A stretch of DNA of 64,000 bases from an uncultured Flavobacteriaceae bacterium (GCA_937944485.1 CALDYU010000012.1:62001-126000); one strand, 5' to 3'; numbered from the stretch's first letter, positions 1 through 9,887 are shown. Made by a program: numbers and translations. The notes: generated by a model not told the origin, from the sequence alone.

Positions 1-1997
1 CAACGATGGACTGGATGGAGCAAGAGCAGGAGCGAGGTATTACAATTACTTCTGCAGCGACTACATGCGAGTGGCAATTCCCAACAGAAAATGGAAAACC
101 AACAGCTGACGCTAAAGGTTTTCACTTTAATATTATAGATACCCCTGGTCACGTTGATTTTACGGTTGAAGTAAACCGATCTTTGCGTGTTTTAGATGGT
201 TTGGTTTTTCTCTTTAGTGCTGTTGATGGTGTTGAGCCGCAATCTGAGACAAATTGGAGACTAGCTGATAACTATAAAGTTCCCCGTATTGGTTTTGTAA
301 ACAAAATGGATCGTCAGGGTTCAAACTTTTTAATGGTTTGTAAGCAGGTTAAAGAGATGTTGGGTTCTAATGCTGTTCCTATTGTATTGCCAATAGGTGA
401 TGAAGCAGATTTCAAAGGTATCGTAGACTTGGCAAAGAATAGAGCTATTGTATGGCATGAAGAAGGTTTCGGATCTACATTTGATGTCGTGGATATTCCG
501 GAGGAAATGAAGGCTGAAGTGAAAGAATATCGAGCAGCTTTGATTGAGGCTGTTGCTGAATATGATGAGGAATTGATGGAGAAATTTTTTGAGGATGAAG
601 ATTCTATTACTGAAGAAGAGGTACACGCTGCTTTAAGAGCGGCGGTGATGGATAGAGCTATCATTCCAATGATATGTGGTTCTTCCTTTAAAAACAAGGG
701 TGTTCAGTTCTTATTAGATGCTGTATGTAGATACCTGCCATCACCTATAGATAAAGATGCTATCGTAGGTACCGATCCTAATTCTGGTGAGGAAATTTCT
801 AGAAAACCAGATGTTAAAGAACCATTTTCTGCTTTAGCGTTTAAGATTGCGACAGATCCCTTTGTAGGTCGATTGGCTTTCTTTAGAACATATTCAGGAC
901 GCTTAGATGCAGGTTCATATATACTGAACAACCGTTCTGGTAAAAAGGAGCGTATTTCACGTATTTATCAAATGCATTCTAATAAGCAGAATGCGATCGA
1001 TTTTATCGAGGCTGGAGATATTGGTGCTGCAGTGGGATTCAAGGATATTAAAACAGGAGACACGATGTCTTCTGAAAAGCATCCGATTGTTTTGGAAAGC
1101 ATGGACTTTCCCGATCCTGTAATTGGTATTGCTGTTGAGCCTAAGACGAAGGTTGATGTAGATAAATTAGGTATGGCCTTAGCTAAATTAGCAGAAGAAG
1201 ATCCTACTTTCCAAGTAAAAACTGATGAAGCATCGGGTCAAACCATTATTTCAGGTATGGGTGAGCTTCATTTAGATATTATTGTTGATCGTTTAAGACG
1301 TGAATTCAAAGTTGAGGTAAACCAAGGTGAACCACAAGTTGAGTATAAAGAAGCCCTTACAAAAATGGCTGCTCACAGAGAAACTTATAAGAAGCAATCT
1401 GGTGGTCGTGGTAAATTTGGAGATATTGTTTTTGAAATGAGTCCTGCGGATGAGGATTTTGAAGGAACAGGGTTGCAGTTTGTTGATGAAATAAAAGGCG
1501 GTCGTATTCCAAAGGAATTTATTCCATCTGTAGAGAAAGGCTTTAAAGCGGCTATGATGAATGGGCCACTAGCTGGATTTGAAATGGATACAATGAAAGT
1601 TGTATTAAAGGACGGATCTTTCCACCCTGTCGATTCTGATGCACTTTCTTTCGAATTGGCTGCAAAAATGGGCTATAAAGCTGCGGGTAAAGCTGCGGGT
1701 GCTGTGATCATGGAGCCTATCATGAAGTTAGAAGTTATAACACCTGAAGAAAATATGGGTGATATTGTTGGTGATTTGAATAGAAGACGTGGAACAATCA
1801 GTGATATGAGCGATAGAGCAGGAGCTAAAGTAGTAAAAGGTACTGTTCCTCTTTCGGAAATGTTTGGATATGTTACTTCGTTACGTACGTTGTCCTCAGG
1901 TAGAGCAACGTCGACTATGGAATTCTCGCACTATGCAGAAACTCCATCGAATATTTCTGAGGAAGTAATTAAGGCAGCTAAAGGAGTAACCGCTTAA
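1..1997 (+). CDS. fusA: Elongation factor G, 5'-truncated by window edge
   Basis: Translational GTPase that drives ribosomal translocation. The open frame runs in from the window edge, so the P-loop and roughly the first 55 residues are missing. Counting from the in-frame ATG at 6, RGITI (switch I) is at 10-14, DTPGH (G3) at 45-49 and NKMD (G4) near 100. EF-G domains II-V follow, and the chain ends KAAKGVTA. rpsJ starts 10 bases downstream, the usual str-to-S10 junction. The ATG at 6 is internal (the family motif is [16 protein letters not shown]), not the real start. Confidence 0.97.
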   Translation, partial: TMDWMEQEQERGITITSAATTCEWQFPTENGKPTADAKGFHFNIIDTPGHVDFTVEVNRSLRVLDGLVFLFSAVDGVEPQSETNWRLADNYKVPRIGFVNKMDRQGSNFLMVCKQVKEMLGSNAVPIVLPIGDEADFKGIVDLAKNRAIVWHEEGFGSTFDVVDIPEEMKAEVKEYRAALIEAVAEYDEELMEKFFEDEDSITEEEVHAALRAAVMDRAIIPMICGSSFKNKGVQFLLDAVCRYLPSPIDKDAIVGTDPNSGEEISRKPDVKEPFSALAFKIATDPFVGRLAFFRTYSGRLDAGSYILNNRSGKKERISRIYQMHSNKQNAIDFIEAGDIGAAVGFKDIKTGDTMSSEKHPIVLESMDFPDPVIGIAVEPKTKVDVDKLGMALAKLAEEDPTFQVKTDEASGQTIISGMGELHLDIIVDRLRREFKVEVNQGEPQVEYKEALTKMAAHRETYKKQSGGRGKFGDIVFEMSPADEDFEGTGLQFVDEIKGGRIPKEFIPSVEKGFKAAMMNGPLAGFEMDTMKVVLKDGSFHPVDSDALSFELAAKMGYKAAGKAAGAVIMEPIMKLEVITPEENMGDIVGDLNRRRGTISDMSDRAGAKVVKGTVPLSEMFGYVTSLRTLSSGRATSTMEFSHYAETPSNISEEVIKAAKGVTA

Positions 1998-2007
1998 TTT
2001 TTAGAAG

Positions 2008-2313
2008 ATGAGTCAAAAAATTAGAATAAAACTAAAGTCTTACGATCATAACTTGGTAGATAAGTCGGCTGAGAAAATTGTTAAGACGGTAAAGACAACA
2101 GGTGCGGTGGTTACTGGGCCAATTCCTTTGCCAACACATAAAAAAATATTTACAGTTTTGCGTTCGCCGCACGTAAATAAAAAATCAAGAGAGCAATTTC
2201 AATTGAGTTCTTATAAAAGACTTTTAGATATTTATAGCTCTTCGTCAAAAACTATCGATGCACTTATGAAGCTTGAGCTTCCGAGTGGTGTTGAGGTTGA
2301 GATAAAAGTATAA
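2008..2313 (+). CDS. rpsJ: 30S ribosomal protein S10
   Basis: S10 of the 30S head, 101 residues, normal family length. It starts [15 protein letters not shown] and carries the S10 signature around [19 protein letters not shown]. It is probably cotranscribed with fusA, 10 bases upstream. The 194-base gap that follows, containing a terminator, separates it from rplC and may split the operon's expression. Confidence 0.98.
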   Translation: MSQKIRIKLKSYDHNLVDKSAEKIVKTVKTTGAVVTGPIPLPTHKKIFTVLRSPHVNKKSREQFQLSSYKRLLDIYSSSSKTIDALMKLELPSGVEVEIKV

Positions 2314-2389
2314 ATTAAATACCTATTCCAATAGGATAGGCGACATGTCCCGAGCCGTGCGCAAAGGAAAAACGGAAGAAAACAAAATT

Positions 2390-2422
2390 CAGGGTTGAAT
2401 TCGTTTTTGACCCTGTTTTTTT
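2390..2422 (+). terminator. Intrinsic terminator or attenuator between rpsJ and rplC
   Basis: CAGGGT (2390-2395) pairs with ACCCTG (2410-2415) and is followed by seven T (2416-2422). The loop is 14 bases. It sits upstream of rplC with no obvious new promoter behind it, so conditional read-through is likely. Confidence 0.65.
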
Positions 2423-2479
2423 ATGTCGAATGAAAAATAAAGTAAGTAATTAATATAAACGGAATTAAGATTTAAGTTT

Positions 2480-2507
2480 AAATCTGAAGTCCAAAATCTA
2501 AAATCAA
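2480..2507 (+). repeat. Four degenerate 7-bp tandem repeats abutting the rplC start
   Basis: The 28 bases before the rplC ATG tile exactly as AAATCTG, AAGTCCA, AAATCTA, AAATCAA. This places an unstructured, A-rich leader directly before the start codon. The first unit overlaps the right arm of the dyad at 2468-2485. Confidence 0.55.
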
Positions 2508-3125
2508 ATGTCTGGGTTAATAGGAAAAAAAGTAGGCATGACAAGCATTTTTGACGAGAATGGAAAGAATGTTCCATGTACGGTCATAGAAGCAGGTCCA
2601 TGTGTAGTTACCCAAGTCAGAACCGAAGAGGTTGACGGGTATAGTGCCCTTCAGCTTGGTTTCGATGACAAGGCAGAGAAACGTGCTAATAAGGCTCAAT
2701 CAGGTCATTTTAAAAAGGCAGGTACATCTCCGAAGAAAAAAGTCGTTGAATTCCAAGATTTTGAAGGTGAATACAAACTAGGAGACACCTTGGGTGTTGA
2801 TGTGTTTGTAGAAGGAGAATTTGTTGATGTTGTTGGTACATCGAAAGGAAAGGGATTTCAAGGTGTTGTAAAAAGACACGGTTTTGCAGGTGTAGGACAG
2901 GCAACGCATGGTCAGCATAATCGACTTAGAGCTCCTGGATCTATTGGTGCAGCATCGTATCCTGCAAGAGTATTTAAGGGAATGAAAATGGCTGGTAGAA
3001 TGGGTGGAGAACAAGTTACCGTTCAAAACCTTAAAGTCTTAAAAGTTGTAGCAGAGAAAAACCTTTTAGTGGTAAAAGGTTGTGTACCTGGTCATAAGAA
3101 TGCTTACGTAACGATTCAGAAGTAA
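2508..3125 (+). CDS. rplC: 50S ribosomal protein L3
   Basis: L3, 205 residues, binds 23S rRNA near the peptidyl-transferase centre. It starts [15 protein letters not shown] and has the L3 signature [14 protein letters not shown] and the W/Q-loop region [16 protein letters not shown]. The stop codon shares one base with the rplD start (TAATG), implying translational coupling. Confidence 0.98.
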   Translation: MSGLIGKKVGMTSIFDENGKNVPCTVIEAGPCVVTQVRTEEVDGYSALQLGFDDKAEKRANKAQSGHFKKAGTSPKKKVVEFQDFEGEYKLGDTLGVDVFVEGEFVDVVGTSKGKGFQGVVKRHGFAGVGQATHGQHNRLRAPGSIGAASYPARVFKGMKMAGRMGGEQVTVQNLKVLKVVAEKNLLVVKGCVPGHKNAYVTIQK

Positions 3126-3754
3126 TGAAAGTAGCAGTTTTAGATATCAAAGGAAAAGAAACAGGTAGAAAGGCAGACCTTTCTGATGCTGTTTTTGGAA
3201 TAGAGCCTAATAATCACGCTGTTTACCTTGATGTTAAGCAGTACCTTGCTCATCAAAGACAAGGAACGCACAAATCGAAAGAGAGAGCGGAAATTGCAGG
3301 TAGTACGAGAAAGATTAAAAAGCAAAAAGGTACAGGTACAGCACGTGCCGGTAGTATTAAATCTCCAATTTTTAGAGGGGGTGGACGAATATTTGGACCT
3401 AGACCTAAAGATTACAACCAAAAATTGAATAAAAATTTGAAGCGTTTGGCGCGTAAATCTGCCTTAAGTATTAAGTCTAAAGAAAAGGCGATTATGGTTG
3501 TGGAAGATTTCAATTTTGAATCACCAAAAACGAAAGATTTTGTTCAAGTTTTAAAGTCCCTAGGGCTGGAAAACAAAAAATCTTTATTTGTGTTGGGCGA
3601 TTCAAATAATGGTGTATATTTGTCTTCGCGTAATTTGAAGCGTTCAGAGGTTGTAACTAACTCAGAATTAAGTACTTACAAAATATTAAACGCTAACAAT
3701 ATTGTGCTGTTGGAAGGTTCTTTAGAAGGAATTGTTTCGAACTTAAATAAATAA
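3125..3754 (+). CDS. rplD: 50S ribosomal protein L4
   Basis: L4, 209 residues. The extended loop characteristic of L4 is visible in the stretch [19 protein letters not shown], which lines the exit tunnel. Its start overlaps the rplC stop by one base. In Proteobacteria L4 autoregulates the S10 operon; nothing here shows directly that it does so in this organism. Confidence 0.98.
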   Translation: MKVAVLDIKGKETGRKADLSDAVFGIEPNNHAVYLDVKQYLAHQRQGTHKSKERAEIAGSTRKIKKQKGTGTARAGSIKSPIFRGGGRIFGPRPKDYNQKLNKNLKRLARKSALSIKSKEKAIMVVEDFNFESPKTKDFVQVLKSLGLENKKSLFVLGDSNNGVYLSSRNLKRSEVVTNSELSTYKILNANNIVLLEGSLEGIVSNLNK

Positions 3755-3761
3755 GAAAACC

Positions 3762-4052
3762 ATGAGTGTGTTGATAAAACCAATTATAACGGAAAAGATG
3801 ACTGCAGATAGTGAGTTGTACAACCGTTATGGTTTCATTGTTGACCCTAAGGCCAACAAAATTGAAATTAAGGAAGCTGTTGAGGCAGCTTATGGGGTTT
3901 CGGTAAAGAAAGTTCGTACCATGAATTATGGTCCGACAAGAAAATCGCGATATACCAAAACAGGTATTCAGCATGGAAAAACGAATGCTATCAAAAAGGC
4001 GATAGTTGATGTTTCCGAAGGAGATATTATTGATTTTTACAGTAATCTATAA
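3762..4052 (+). CDS. rplW: 50S ribosomal protein L23
   Basis: L23, 96 residues, at the tunnel exit where SRP and trigger factor dock. The sequence MSVLIKPIITEKMT and the motif VKKVRTMNYGPTRKSR are typical. It begins seven bases after rplD. Confidence 0.97.
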   Translation: MSVLIKPIITEKMTADSELYNRYGFIVDPKANKIEIKEAVEAAYGVSVKKVRTMNYGPTRKSRYTKTGIQHGKTNAIKKAIVDVSEGDIIDFYSNL

Positions 4053-4061
4053 AGACAAACA

Positions 4062-4886
4062 ATGTCAGTTAGAAAATTAAAACCAATCACTCCTGGACAG
4101 CGTTTTAGAGTCGTAAATGGGTTTGACGCCATTACGACTGATAAGCCGGAGAAGAGCTTGCTCGCTCCGTTAAAAAAGTCCGGAGGTAGAAATAGTCATG
4201 GAAAAATGACCATGCGTCATAAAGGCGGAGGCCATAAAAGAAGATATCGAGTTATCGACTTTAAGAGAGATAAGCAAGATGTTAAGGCAACTGTAAAATC
4301 AATACAGTATGACCCCAATAGAACTGCATTTATTGCCTTATTGGAGTATGCTGATGGAGAAAAAAGATATGTTATTGCACAAAATGGATTGCAGGTAGAC
4401 CAGACTGTAAGTGCTGGTAAAAACGCAGCACCTGAGATTGGTAATGCATTGCCATTATCTGATATTCCTTTAGGAACAATTATTTCGTGTATTGAACTTA
4501 GACCTGGTCAGGGTGCTGTAATGGCAAGAAGTGCAGGTACTTTTGCTCAATTAATGGCAAAAGATGGAAAGTTTGTCACTGTGAAAATGCCTTCTGGAGA
4601 AACAAGAATGATCCTTTCTGGATGCCTAGCAACGATTGGGGCGGTTTCTAACTCAGATCATCAATTATTGGTTTCTGGAAAAGCTGGTAGAAGTAGATGG
4701 CTTGGAAGAAGGCCTCGTACAAGACCAGTGGCAATGAATCCAGTTGATCACCCAATGGGCGGTGGTGAAGGTAGAGCTTCAGGTGGTCATCCGAGGTCGA
4801 GAAATGGCATTCCTGCTAAGGGTTATAGAACACGTCAAAAGACGAAGAGTACCAACAAATATATTATAGAACGTAGAAAGAAATAA
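4062..4886 (+). CDS. rplB: 50S ribosomal protein L2
   Basis: L2, 274 residues, full length, needed for subunit association and peptidyl transfer. The conserved C-terminal loop [18 protein letters not shown] includes the functionally important histidine. The N-terminal RNA-binding half has [19 protein letters not shown]. Confidence 0.98.
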   Translation: MSVRKLKPITPGQRFRVVNGFDAITTDKPEKSLLAPLKKSGGRNSHGKMTMRHKGGGHKRRYRVIDFKRDKQDVKATVKSIQYDPNRTAFIALLEYADGEKRYVIAQNGLQVDQTVSAGKNAAPEIGNALPLSDIPLGTIISCIELRPGQGAVMARSAGTFAQLMAKDGKFVTVKMPSGETRMILSGCLATIGAVSNSDHQLLVSGKAGRSRWLGRRPRTRPVAMNPVDHPMGGGEGRASGGHPRSRNGIPAKGYRTRQKTKSTNKYIIERRKK

Positions 4887-4898
4887 AAAGTAGAAAAA

Positions 4899-5177
4899 AT
4901 GGCACGTTCACTAAAAAAAGGACCTTACGTTCATTATAGTTTAGAGAAGAAAATCCAACAGAATGCATCCTCTGGAAAGAAGAGTGTTATTAAAACTTGG
5001 TCAAGAGCTTCGATGATAACACCTGATTTCGTGGGTCTAACAATTGCTGTTCATAATGGGAGACAATTTGTTCCTGTTTTTGTTACAGAAAATATGGTAG
5101 GACATAAATTAGGAGAATTTTCTCCAACGAGATCTTTTAGAGGTCATGCGGGAGCGAAGAACAAAGGTAAAAAGTAA
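4899..5177 (+). CDS. rpsS: 30S ribosomal protein S19
   Basis: S19, 92 residues, a 30S head protein paired with S13. It starts [18 protein letters not shown] and contains the S19 signature region [16 protein letters not shown]. It lies three bases before rplV. Confidence 0.98.
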   Translation: MARSLKKGPYVHYSLEKKIQQNASSGKKSVIKTWSRASMITPDFVGLTIAVHNGRQFVPVFVTENMVGHKLGEFSPTRSFRGHAGAKNKGKK

Positions 5178-5180
5178 GCT

Positions 5181-5588
5181 ATGGGAGTTCGAAAAAAACA
5201 AATGGCCGAAAGAATTAAGGCTGAAAAGAAACAGGTAGCATTTGCGAAATTGAACAACTGTCCTACTTCGCCTAGAAAAATGCGTATTGTTGCGGATTTG
5301 GTTAGAGGTGTTGAAGTTGAGAAGGCGTTAGCAATATTAAGATTTAACCCGAAAGAGGCTTCTCGTAAGTTAGAAAAACTTTTGCTATCGGCTTTGGCAA
5401 ATTGGCAATCGAAAAATGAAGACGCTAATGTTGAAGATGCGGATTTGGTTGTGAAAGAGATTCGAGTAGATAGTGCAAGTATGTTAAAACGATTGCGTCC
5501 AGCTCCTCAAGGAAGAGCGCATAGAATTAGAAAACGTTCAAACCATGTAACATTGGTGTTAGGATCTAACAATATAATCGAAAGCTAG
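5181..5588 (+). CDS. rplV: 50S ribosomal protein L22
   Basis: L22, 135 residues, whose beta-hairpin reaches into the exit tunnel ([19 protein letters not shown]). An N-terminal extension of about 20 lysine-rich residues precedes the conserved [17 protein letters not shown] and makes it longer than the 110-residue E. coli protein. It ends one base before the rpsC ATG. Confidence 0.97.
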   Translation: MGVRKKQMAERIKAEKKQVAFAKLNNCPTSPRKMRIVADLVRGVEVEKALAILRFNPKEASRKLEKLLLSALANWQSKNEDANVEDADLVVKEIRVDSASMLKRLRPAPQGRAHRIRKRSNHVTLVLGSNNIIES

Positions 5589-5589
5589 A

Positions 5590-6309
5590 ATGGGACAAAA
5601 AACAAATCCGATAGGAAATCGTCTAGGAATAATCAGAGGATGGGAATCAAACTGGTATGGCGGAAACGATTATGGTGATAAGCTAGCTGAAGATAGTAAA
5701 ATTCGTAAATATATTCATGTGCGTTTGGCTAAAGCCAGCGTTTCAAGAGTAATTATTGAAAGAACCCTAAAATTAATTACAGTAACAGTAACCACAGCAA
5801 GACCAGGTATTATTATTGGTAAAGGTGGTCAAGAAGTAGACAAGCTTAAAGAAGAGCTTAAGAAAATTACTGGAAAAGAGGTTCAGATTAATATATACGA
5901 AATTAAAAGACCAGAATTAGATGCAAATTTGGTAGCTGCAAGTGTAGCGCGTCAAATTGAAAGTAGAATTTCTTTTAGACGAGCTATTAAAATGGCTATT
6001 GCTGCAGCAATGAGAATGAATGCTGAAGGGATTAAAATTCAAATTTCTGGACGACTAAACGGCGCTGAAATGGCACGCTCTGAATCGTATAAAGATGGTA
6101 GAATTCCTTTATCAACTTTTCGTGCTGATATCGATTATGCATTACAGGAAGCTCAAACAACATATGGAAAACTAGGTATAAAGGTTTGGATTATGAAAGG
6201 TGAGGTTTATGGAAAAAGAGAGCTTTCTCCATTAGTTGGTATGAAAAAAGGGCAAGGCGATAAGGGAGGAAAGAAAGATGGTCAAAGAAAGCAACGTCGT
6301 AGAAAGTAA
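5590..6309 (+). CDS. rpsC: 30S ribosomal protein S3
   Basis: S3, 239 residues, with the KH domain motif [14 protein letters not shown] near residues 75-88 and the S3 C-terminal domain. The tail is strongly basic ([12 protein letters not shown]). It starts [14 protein letters not shown], one base after rplV. Confidence 0.98.
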   Translation: MGQKTNPIGNRLGIIRGWESNWYGGNDYGDKLAEDSKIRKYIHVRLAKASVSRVIIERTLKLITVTVTTARPGIIIGKGGQEVDKLKEELKKITGKEVQINIYEIKRPELDANLVAASVARQIESRISFRRAIKMAIAAAMRMNAEGIKIQISGRLNGAEMARSESYKDGRIPLSTFRADIDYALQEAQTTYGKLGIKVWIMKGEVYGKRELSPLVGMKKGQGDKGGKKDGQRKQRRRK

Positions 6310-6330
6310 TTTGTTAAAGAATTAAAGAAA

Positions 6331-6756
6331 ATGTTACAACCGAAAAGACAAAAGTTTCGCAAGATGCAAAAAGGCCGGATGAAAGGTATCTCCGGTAGAG
6401 GACACCAGCTTTCAAATGGTATGTTCGGTTTGAAATCTTTAGAAACTCGTTTTATAACTGCGCGTCAGATTGAAGCTGCACGTATCGCTGCAACAAGATT
6501 TATGAAAAGAGAAGGGCAGTTGTGGATTAAAATATTTCCAGACAAACCAATTACTAAAAAACCTTTAGAGGTACGTATGGGAAAAGGTAAAGGTGCCCCA
6601 GAGTATTTTGTAGCTCGCGTATTACCTGGTAGAATTATGTTTGAGGTTGCGGGTGTTCCTATGGACATTGCAAAAGAAGCTTTGCGATTAGCAGCTCAAA
6701 AACTGCCAGTTAAAACAAAATTTATTGTTGCCAGAGATTATACCGCAAAAGACTAA
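6331..6756 (+). CDS. rplP: 50S ribosomal protein L16
   Basis: L16, 141 residues, at the A-site finger and central protuberance. It starts [19 protein letters not shown] and has the L16 signatures [13 protein letters not shown] and the arginine-containing loop hydroxylated in some bacteria. Length and order are standard. Confidence 0.98.
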   Translation: MLQPKRQKFRKMQKGRMKGISGRGHQLSNGMFGLKSLETRFITARQIEAARIAATRFMKREGQLWIKIFPDKPITKKPLEVRMGKGKGAPEYFVARVLPGRIMFEVAGVPMDIAKEALRLAAQKLPVKTKFIVARDYTAKD

Positions 6757-6768
6757 TTGAAGGAAATC

Positions 6769-6960
6769 ATGAAACAAAAGGAAATAAAAGAATTATCTGT
6801 TGAAGACCTTAAAAGCAAATATGCGGAGCTTAAAAAAGAGCATGCAAATTTGAAAATGGCACACTTCGTTACTCCTTTGGAGAATCCACTTCAAATTAGA
6901 AAAGTAAGAAGAACTGTGGCACGATTAGCAACGGAATTAACTAATAGGGAAAACCAATAA
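6769..6960 (+). CDS. rpmC: 50S ribosomal protein L29
   Basis: L29, 63 residues, a helical-hairpin protein near the tunnel exit. The frame stays open upstream to a TTG at 6757, but the ATG at 6769 gives the family-typical start [17 protein letters not shown] and is preceded by AAGGA, so I use it. The conserved core [15 protein letters not shown] is present. Confidence 0.95.
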   Translation: MKQKEIKELSVEDLKSKYAELKKEHANLKMAHFVTPLENPLQIRKVRRTVARLATELTNRENQ

Positions 6961-6973
6961 CTGGTTCTGCTTT

Positions 6974-7234
6974 ATGGAAGAAAAAAGAAACTTAAGAAAA
7001 GAGAGAATAGGGGTTGTAACCAGTAACAAGATGGAAAAATCTATTGTTGTTGCCGAGGTTAAGAGAGTAAAGCACCCTATGTACGGTAAGTTCGTTTTGA
7101 AAACGAAAAAGTACGTTGCTCATGATGAGAAGAACGATTGTAAGGAAGGCGATACGGTAAAAATCATGGAGACGCGACCTTTGAGTAAAACCAAATGTTG
7201 GAGGTTAGTAGAAATCTTAGAAAGAGCTAAATAA
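6974..7234 (+). CDS. rpsQ: 30S ribosomal protein S17
   Basis: S17, 86 residues, an OB-fold protein. It has the S17 signature [14 protein letters not shown] and KHPMYGKFV. It lies 13 bases after rpmC and two before rplN. Confidence 0.97.
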   Translation: MEEKRNLRKERIGVVTSNKMEKSIVVAEVKRVKHPMYGKFVLKTKKYVAHDEKNDCKEGDTVKIMETRPLSKTKCWRLVEILERAK

Positions 7235-7236
7235 TT

Positions 7237-7605
7237 ATGTTACAGCAAGAATCAAGATTAAAGGTAGCAGACAATACTGGAGCTAAAGAAGTTTTGACCA
7301 TTCGTGTTTTGGGTGGTACGAAAAGAAGATATGCTTCCATTGGTGATAAAATTGTTGTTACTGTTAAGGAGGCAACTCCTAATGGCGGAATTAAAAAAGG
7401 AGCTGTATCAACAGCAGTTGTAGTTCGAACAAAAAAAGAAGTTAGAAGACCTGATGGTTCTTACATACGATTTGATGATAACGCTTGCGTTTTGTTAAAT
7501 CCGACTGGTGAAATGAGAGGAACTCGTGTTTTTGGTCCCGTAGCTAGAGAGCTTCGTGATAGACAATTCATGAAAATTGTTTCATTAGCCCCTGAGGTAC
7601 TATAA
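7237..7605 (+). CDS. rplN: 50S ribosomal protein L14
   Basis: L14, 122 residues, at the subunit interface. The start [19 protein letters not shown] and the C-terminal [14 protein letters not shown] are diagnostic. Confidence 0.98.
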   Translation: MLQQESRLKVADNTGAKEVLTIRVLGGTKRRYASIGDKIVVTVKEATPNGGIKKGAVSTAVVVRTKKEVRRPDGSYIRFDDNACVLLNPTGEMRGTRVFGPVARELRDRQFMKIVSLAPEVL

Positions 7606-7618
7606 TTTATAGCGAAGA

Positions 7619-7933
7619 ATGAAAAAGTTAAAGATAAAAACAGGAGATACGGTGCGTGTAATTGCGGGTGATCATAAAGGATCTGAAGGTAAAATAATGC
7701 GTGTTGATATCAATAAGAACAAGGTTATTGTTGAGGGTGTTAATATGGTTTCGAAGCATGAGAAGCCAAGTGCTAAAAATCCTCAAGGTGGTATTGTTGA
7801 AAAAGAAGCTTTATTGCATGTTTCTAATGTTTCGTTAATTGATAGTAAATCTGGTGATACCACTAGGGTAGGTTACGAACTTAGAGATGGTAATAAAGTT
7901 AGAGTATCTAAAAAATCCAATGAAGTAATTTAG
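7619..7933 (+). CDS. rplX: 50S ribosomal protein L24
   Basis: L24, 104 residues, an assembly initiator with a KOW motif near residues 6-33 ([20 protein letters not shown]). The gap to rplE is two bases. Confidence 0.97.
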   Translation: MKKLKIKTGDTVRVIAGDHKGSEGKIMRVDINKNKVIVEGVNMVSKHEKPSAKNPQGGIVEKEALLHVSNVSLIDSKSGDTTRVGYELRDGNKVRVSKKSNEVI

Positions 7934-7935
7934 TT

Positions 7936-8487
7936 ATGGCTTACGTTGCAAGGTTAAAGAAAGAATATGGTGAGCGTATTGTAGGTGCGTTAACTAATGA
8001 GTTTGGTTACAAGAATGTAATGCAAGTTCCAAAACTGCAAAAAATTGTGGTGAGTAGAGGAATTGGTGCTGCCGTTGCTGATAAGAAGCTGATCGATCAT
8101 GCTGTTGATGAAATGACTATGATTACAGGTCAAAAGGCTGTAGCTACAATTTCTAAGAAAGATGTTGCGAGTTTTAAATTGCGTAAAGGAATGCCAATTG
8201 GGGCTAAAGTTACGCTTCGAGGAGAGCGCATGTATGAGTTTTTAGACCGTTTAGTGACGAGTGCTTTGCCGCGAGTTAGAGATTTTCAAGGTATTAAAGC
8301 AACAGGGTTTGATGGTAGAGGAAATTATAGCCTTGGGGTTACTGAGCAAATTATTTTTCCAGAGATAAATATTGATAAAATCAATAGAATTAATGGAATG
8401 GATATTACTTTCGTTACGACGGCGAACACCGATAAAGAAGCGAAGTCATTATTAACCGAATTAGGATTACCTTTTAAAAAGAAATAG
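7936..8487 (+). CDS. rplE: 50S ribosomal protein L5
   Basis: L5, 183 residues, binds 5S rRNA in the central protuberance. The signature [14 protein letters not shown] and the C-terminal segment [18 protein letters not shown] are present. It ends one base before rpsN. Confidence 0.98.
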   Translation: MAYVARLKKEYGERIVGALTNEFGYKNVMQVPKLQKIVVSRGIGAAVADKKLIDHAVDEMTMITGQKAVATISKKDVASFKLRKGMPIGAKVTLRGERMYEFLDRLVTSALPRVRDFQGIKATGFDGRGNYSLGVTEQIIFPEINIDKINRINGMDITFVTTANTDKEAKSLLTELGLPFKKK

Positions 8488-8488
8488 T

Positions 8489-8758
8489 ATGGCTAAAGAA
8501 TCAATGAAAGCTCGCGAAAGAAAAAGAGCGGCAACTGTAGCTAAATATGCTGAAAAAAGAAAAGCTTTGAAAGAAGCCGGAGACTATGAAGGTTTGCAGA
8601 AATTACCAAAAAATGCTTCGCCAATACGCATGCATAATAGATGTAAACTTACCGGAAGACCAAAGGGGTATATGAGAAACTTTGGTATCTCGAGAGTTAC
8701 ATTTAGAGAAATGGCGAATCAAGGATTAATACCTGGTGTTAAAAAGGCCAGCTGGTAA
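8489..8758 (+). CDS. rpsN: 30S ribosomal protein S14, zinc-independent long form
   Basis: S14, 89 residues. The length and the absence of paired CxxC motifs identify the long, zinc-free (C-) type. The conserved tail [20 protein letters not shown] is present. A 66-base gap with a hairpin follows. Confidence 0.97.
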   Translation: MAKESMKARERKRAATVAKYAEKRKALKEAGDYEGLQKLPKNASPIRMHNRCKLTGRPKGYMRNFGISRVTFREMANQGLIPGVKKASW

Positions 8759-8769
8759 TAAAATTGAAT

Positions 8770-8807
8770 AACTGGTTTCAGGTCTGGTAAAAATACCAGA
8801 AACCGTT
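8770..8807 (+). promoter_or_regulatory. Candidate r-protein leader hairpin before rpsH
   Basis: In the rpsN-rpsH gap GGTTT (8774-8778) pairs with AAACC (8800-8804). A five-base bulge CAGGT (8779-8783) follows on the 5' side, then CTGGTA (8784-8789) pairs with TACCAG (8794-8799) over an AAAA loop. AAC/GTT (8770-8772 with 8805-8807) extends the base if T8773 is bulged. There is no T tract, so it is not a terminator. S8 represses the spc operon in E. coli through a bulged hairpin; that S8 binds here is inference. Confidence 0.5.
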
Positions 8808-8824
8808 ACCAAAATATAATAAGA

Positions 8825-9223
8825 ATGGTTACAGATACTATTGCAGATTACTTAACAAGACTACGAAATGCGAACAGCGCAGGTCATAGAATTGTTGAAA
8901 TTCCTTCATCTAAAGTGAAGAAAGAAATAACAAAAATATTATTCGATCAGGGTTATATTTTGAGTTATAAGTTTGAAGAGGATAAAGTTCAGGGCAGTAT
9001 TAAGATTGCTTTGAAATATGATAAGTTCACGAAAGATCCTGTAATAAAGAAATTGCAACGTGTAAGTAAGCCTGGCTTACGTAAGTACACAGGTGCAGAT
9101 AGCTTACCAAGAGTGTTAAACGGATTGGGGATTGCTATAGTTTCAACATCACACGGTGTAATGACTAGTAAACAGGCGAAAAATGAAAATGTAGGTGGTG
9201 AGGTTCTTTGCTACGTATATTAA
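8825..9223 (+). CDS. rpsH: 30S ribosomal protein S8
   Basis: S8, 132 residues, binds helix 21 of 16S rRNA. It starts MVTDTIADYLTRLRNA and ends with the S8 signature STSHGVMTSKQAK followed by GGEVLCYVY. The upstream gap holds the hairpin at 8770-8807. Confidence 0.98.
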   Translation: MVTDTIADYLTRLRNANSAGHRIVEIPSSKVKKEITKILFDQGYILSYKFEEDKVQGSIKIALKYDKFTKDPVIKKLQRVSKPGLRKYTGADSLPRVLNGLGIAIVSTSHGVMTSKQAKNENVGGEVLCYVY

Positions 9224-9243
9224 TTAGTATAAAGATTTAGAAA

Positions 9244-9786
9244 ATGTCTAGAATAGGTAATAATCCAGTGGCAATTCCTGAAGGAGTTACGATAGAGGTA
9301 AATGAAAATGTGATTACTGTAAAAGGTAAGTTGGGTGAGTTGACTCAAGAGTTTTCAGGGGTAGCTGTAAAAATTGAGGATGGACAAGCTTGGGTAACCA
9401 GACCTTCTGATTCAAAAGAGCATAAGGCAAAACACGGTCTATATAGATCTTTGATTTTGAATATGGTTGAAGGAGTTTCTAAAGGATGGACAAAAGAGTT
9501 AGAACTTGTAGGTGTAGGATATAGAGCAAGTAATCAAGGTCAGAAATTAGATTTGGCGCTGGGTTTCTCTCATAATATTGTCTTGAATTTGGCACCAGAA
9601 GTTAAAGTGGAGACGATTTCAGAAAAAGGAAAAAATCCGATTGTGAAATTAACTTCTTTCGACAAACAATTAGTGGGCCAAGTAGCTGCAAAGATTAGAT
9701 CTTTTCGCAAGCCAGAGCCTTACAAAGGAAAAGGAATTAAGTTTGTTGGAGAACAATTAAGAAGAAAAGCTGGTAAGTCGGCATAA
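9244..9786 (+). CDS. rplF: 50S ribosomal protein L6
   Basis: L6, 180 residues, near the sarcin-ricin loop. It has two tandem L6 domains and the C-terminal signature PEPYKGKGIKF. It starts MSRIGNNPVAIPEGV. Confidence 0.98.
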   Translation: MSRIGNNPVAIPEGVTIEVNENVITVKGKLGELTQEFSGVAVKIEDGQAWVTRPSDSKEHKAKHGLYRSLILNMVEGVSKGWTKELELVGVGYRASNQGQKLDLALGFSHNIVLNLAPEVKVETISEKGKNPIVKLTSFDKQLVGQVAAKIRSFRKPEPYKGKGIKFVGEQLRRKAGKSA

Positions 9787-9795
9787 TAAAGTGTT

Positions 9796-9858
9796 ATCAT
9801 GAAATGAGCTTGTAAAAGCTCTATGATTTAGTTAAGATGTTGAATGCGAATTACATCT
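9796..9858 (+). promoter_or_regulatory. Two candidate leader hairpins before rplR
   Basis: The 101-base rplF-rplR gap holds two hairpins. In the first, ATCAT (9796-9800) pairs with ATGAT (9823-9827), a five-base 5' bulge GAAAT follows, and GAGCTT (9806-9811) pairs with AAGCTC (9816-9821) over a GTAA tetraloop. In the second, AGATGT (9835-9840) pairs with ACATCT (9853-9858). The first has the same geometry as the rpsH hairpin: 5-bp outer stem, 5-nt 5' bulge, 6-bp inner stem, 4-nt loop. There is no T tract. Confidence 0.45.
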
Positions 9859-9887
9859 GACATTTAAAGAAAAATAAGTTTTATCAG

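Larger units (their letters stand above)
2314..2507 (+). promoter_or_regulatory. Candidate structured leader/attenuator before rplC
   Basis: A 194-base gap inside an otherwise tightly packed operon. It contains a 7-bp hairpin CCTAT(T)CC/GGATAGG (2322-2329 with 2334-2340, one bulged T, loop AATA), a GC-richer stretch with a CCGT/ACGG pair (2355-2358 with 2372-2375), a terminator (2390-2422), and an 18-base perfect dyad AGATTTAA-GT-TTAAATCT (2468-2485). No TAnnTTTG promoter was seen between the terminator and the rplC ATG. The arrangement fits transcription attenuation by an r-protein. That role is inferred from structure and position only. Confidence 0.5.

Noticed and set aside
314..697. 127-codon minus-strand open frame inside fusA
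   Set aside because: It is antisense to a highly conserved EF-G region, has no recognisable domain and follows from codon bias of the real gene.
2338..2380. A known metabolite riboswitch upstream of rplC
   Set aside because: The GC-richer segment does not match any riboswitch core I know; an r-protein leader is the simpler reading.
6757..6768. TTG start of rpmC at 6757
   Set aside because: The ATG at 6769 has an AAGGA before it and gives the family-typical N-terminus.
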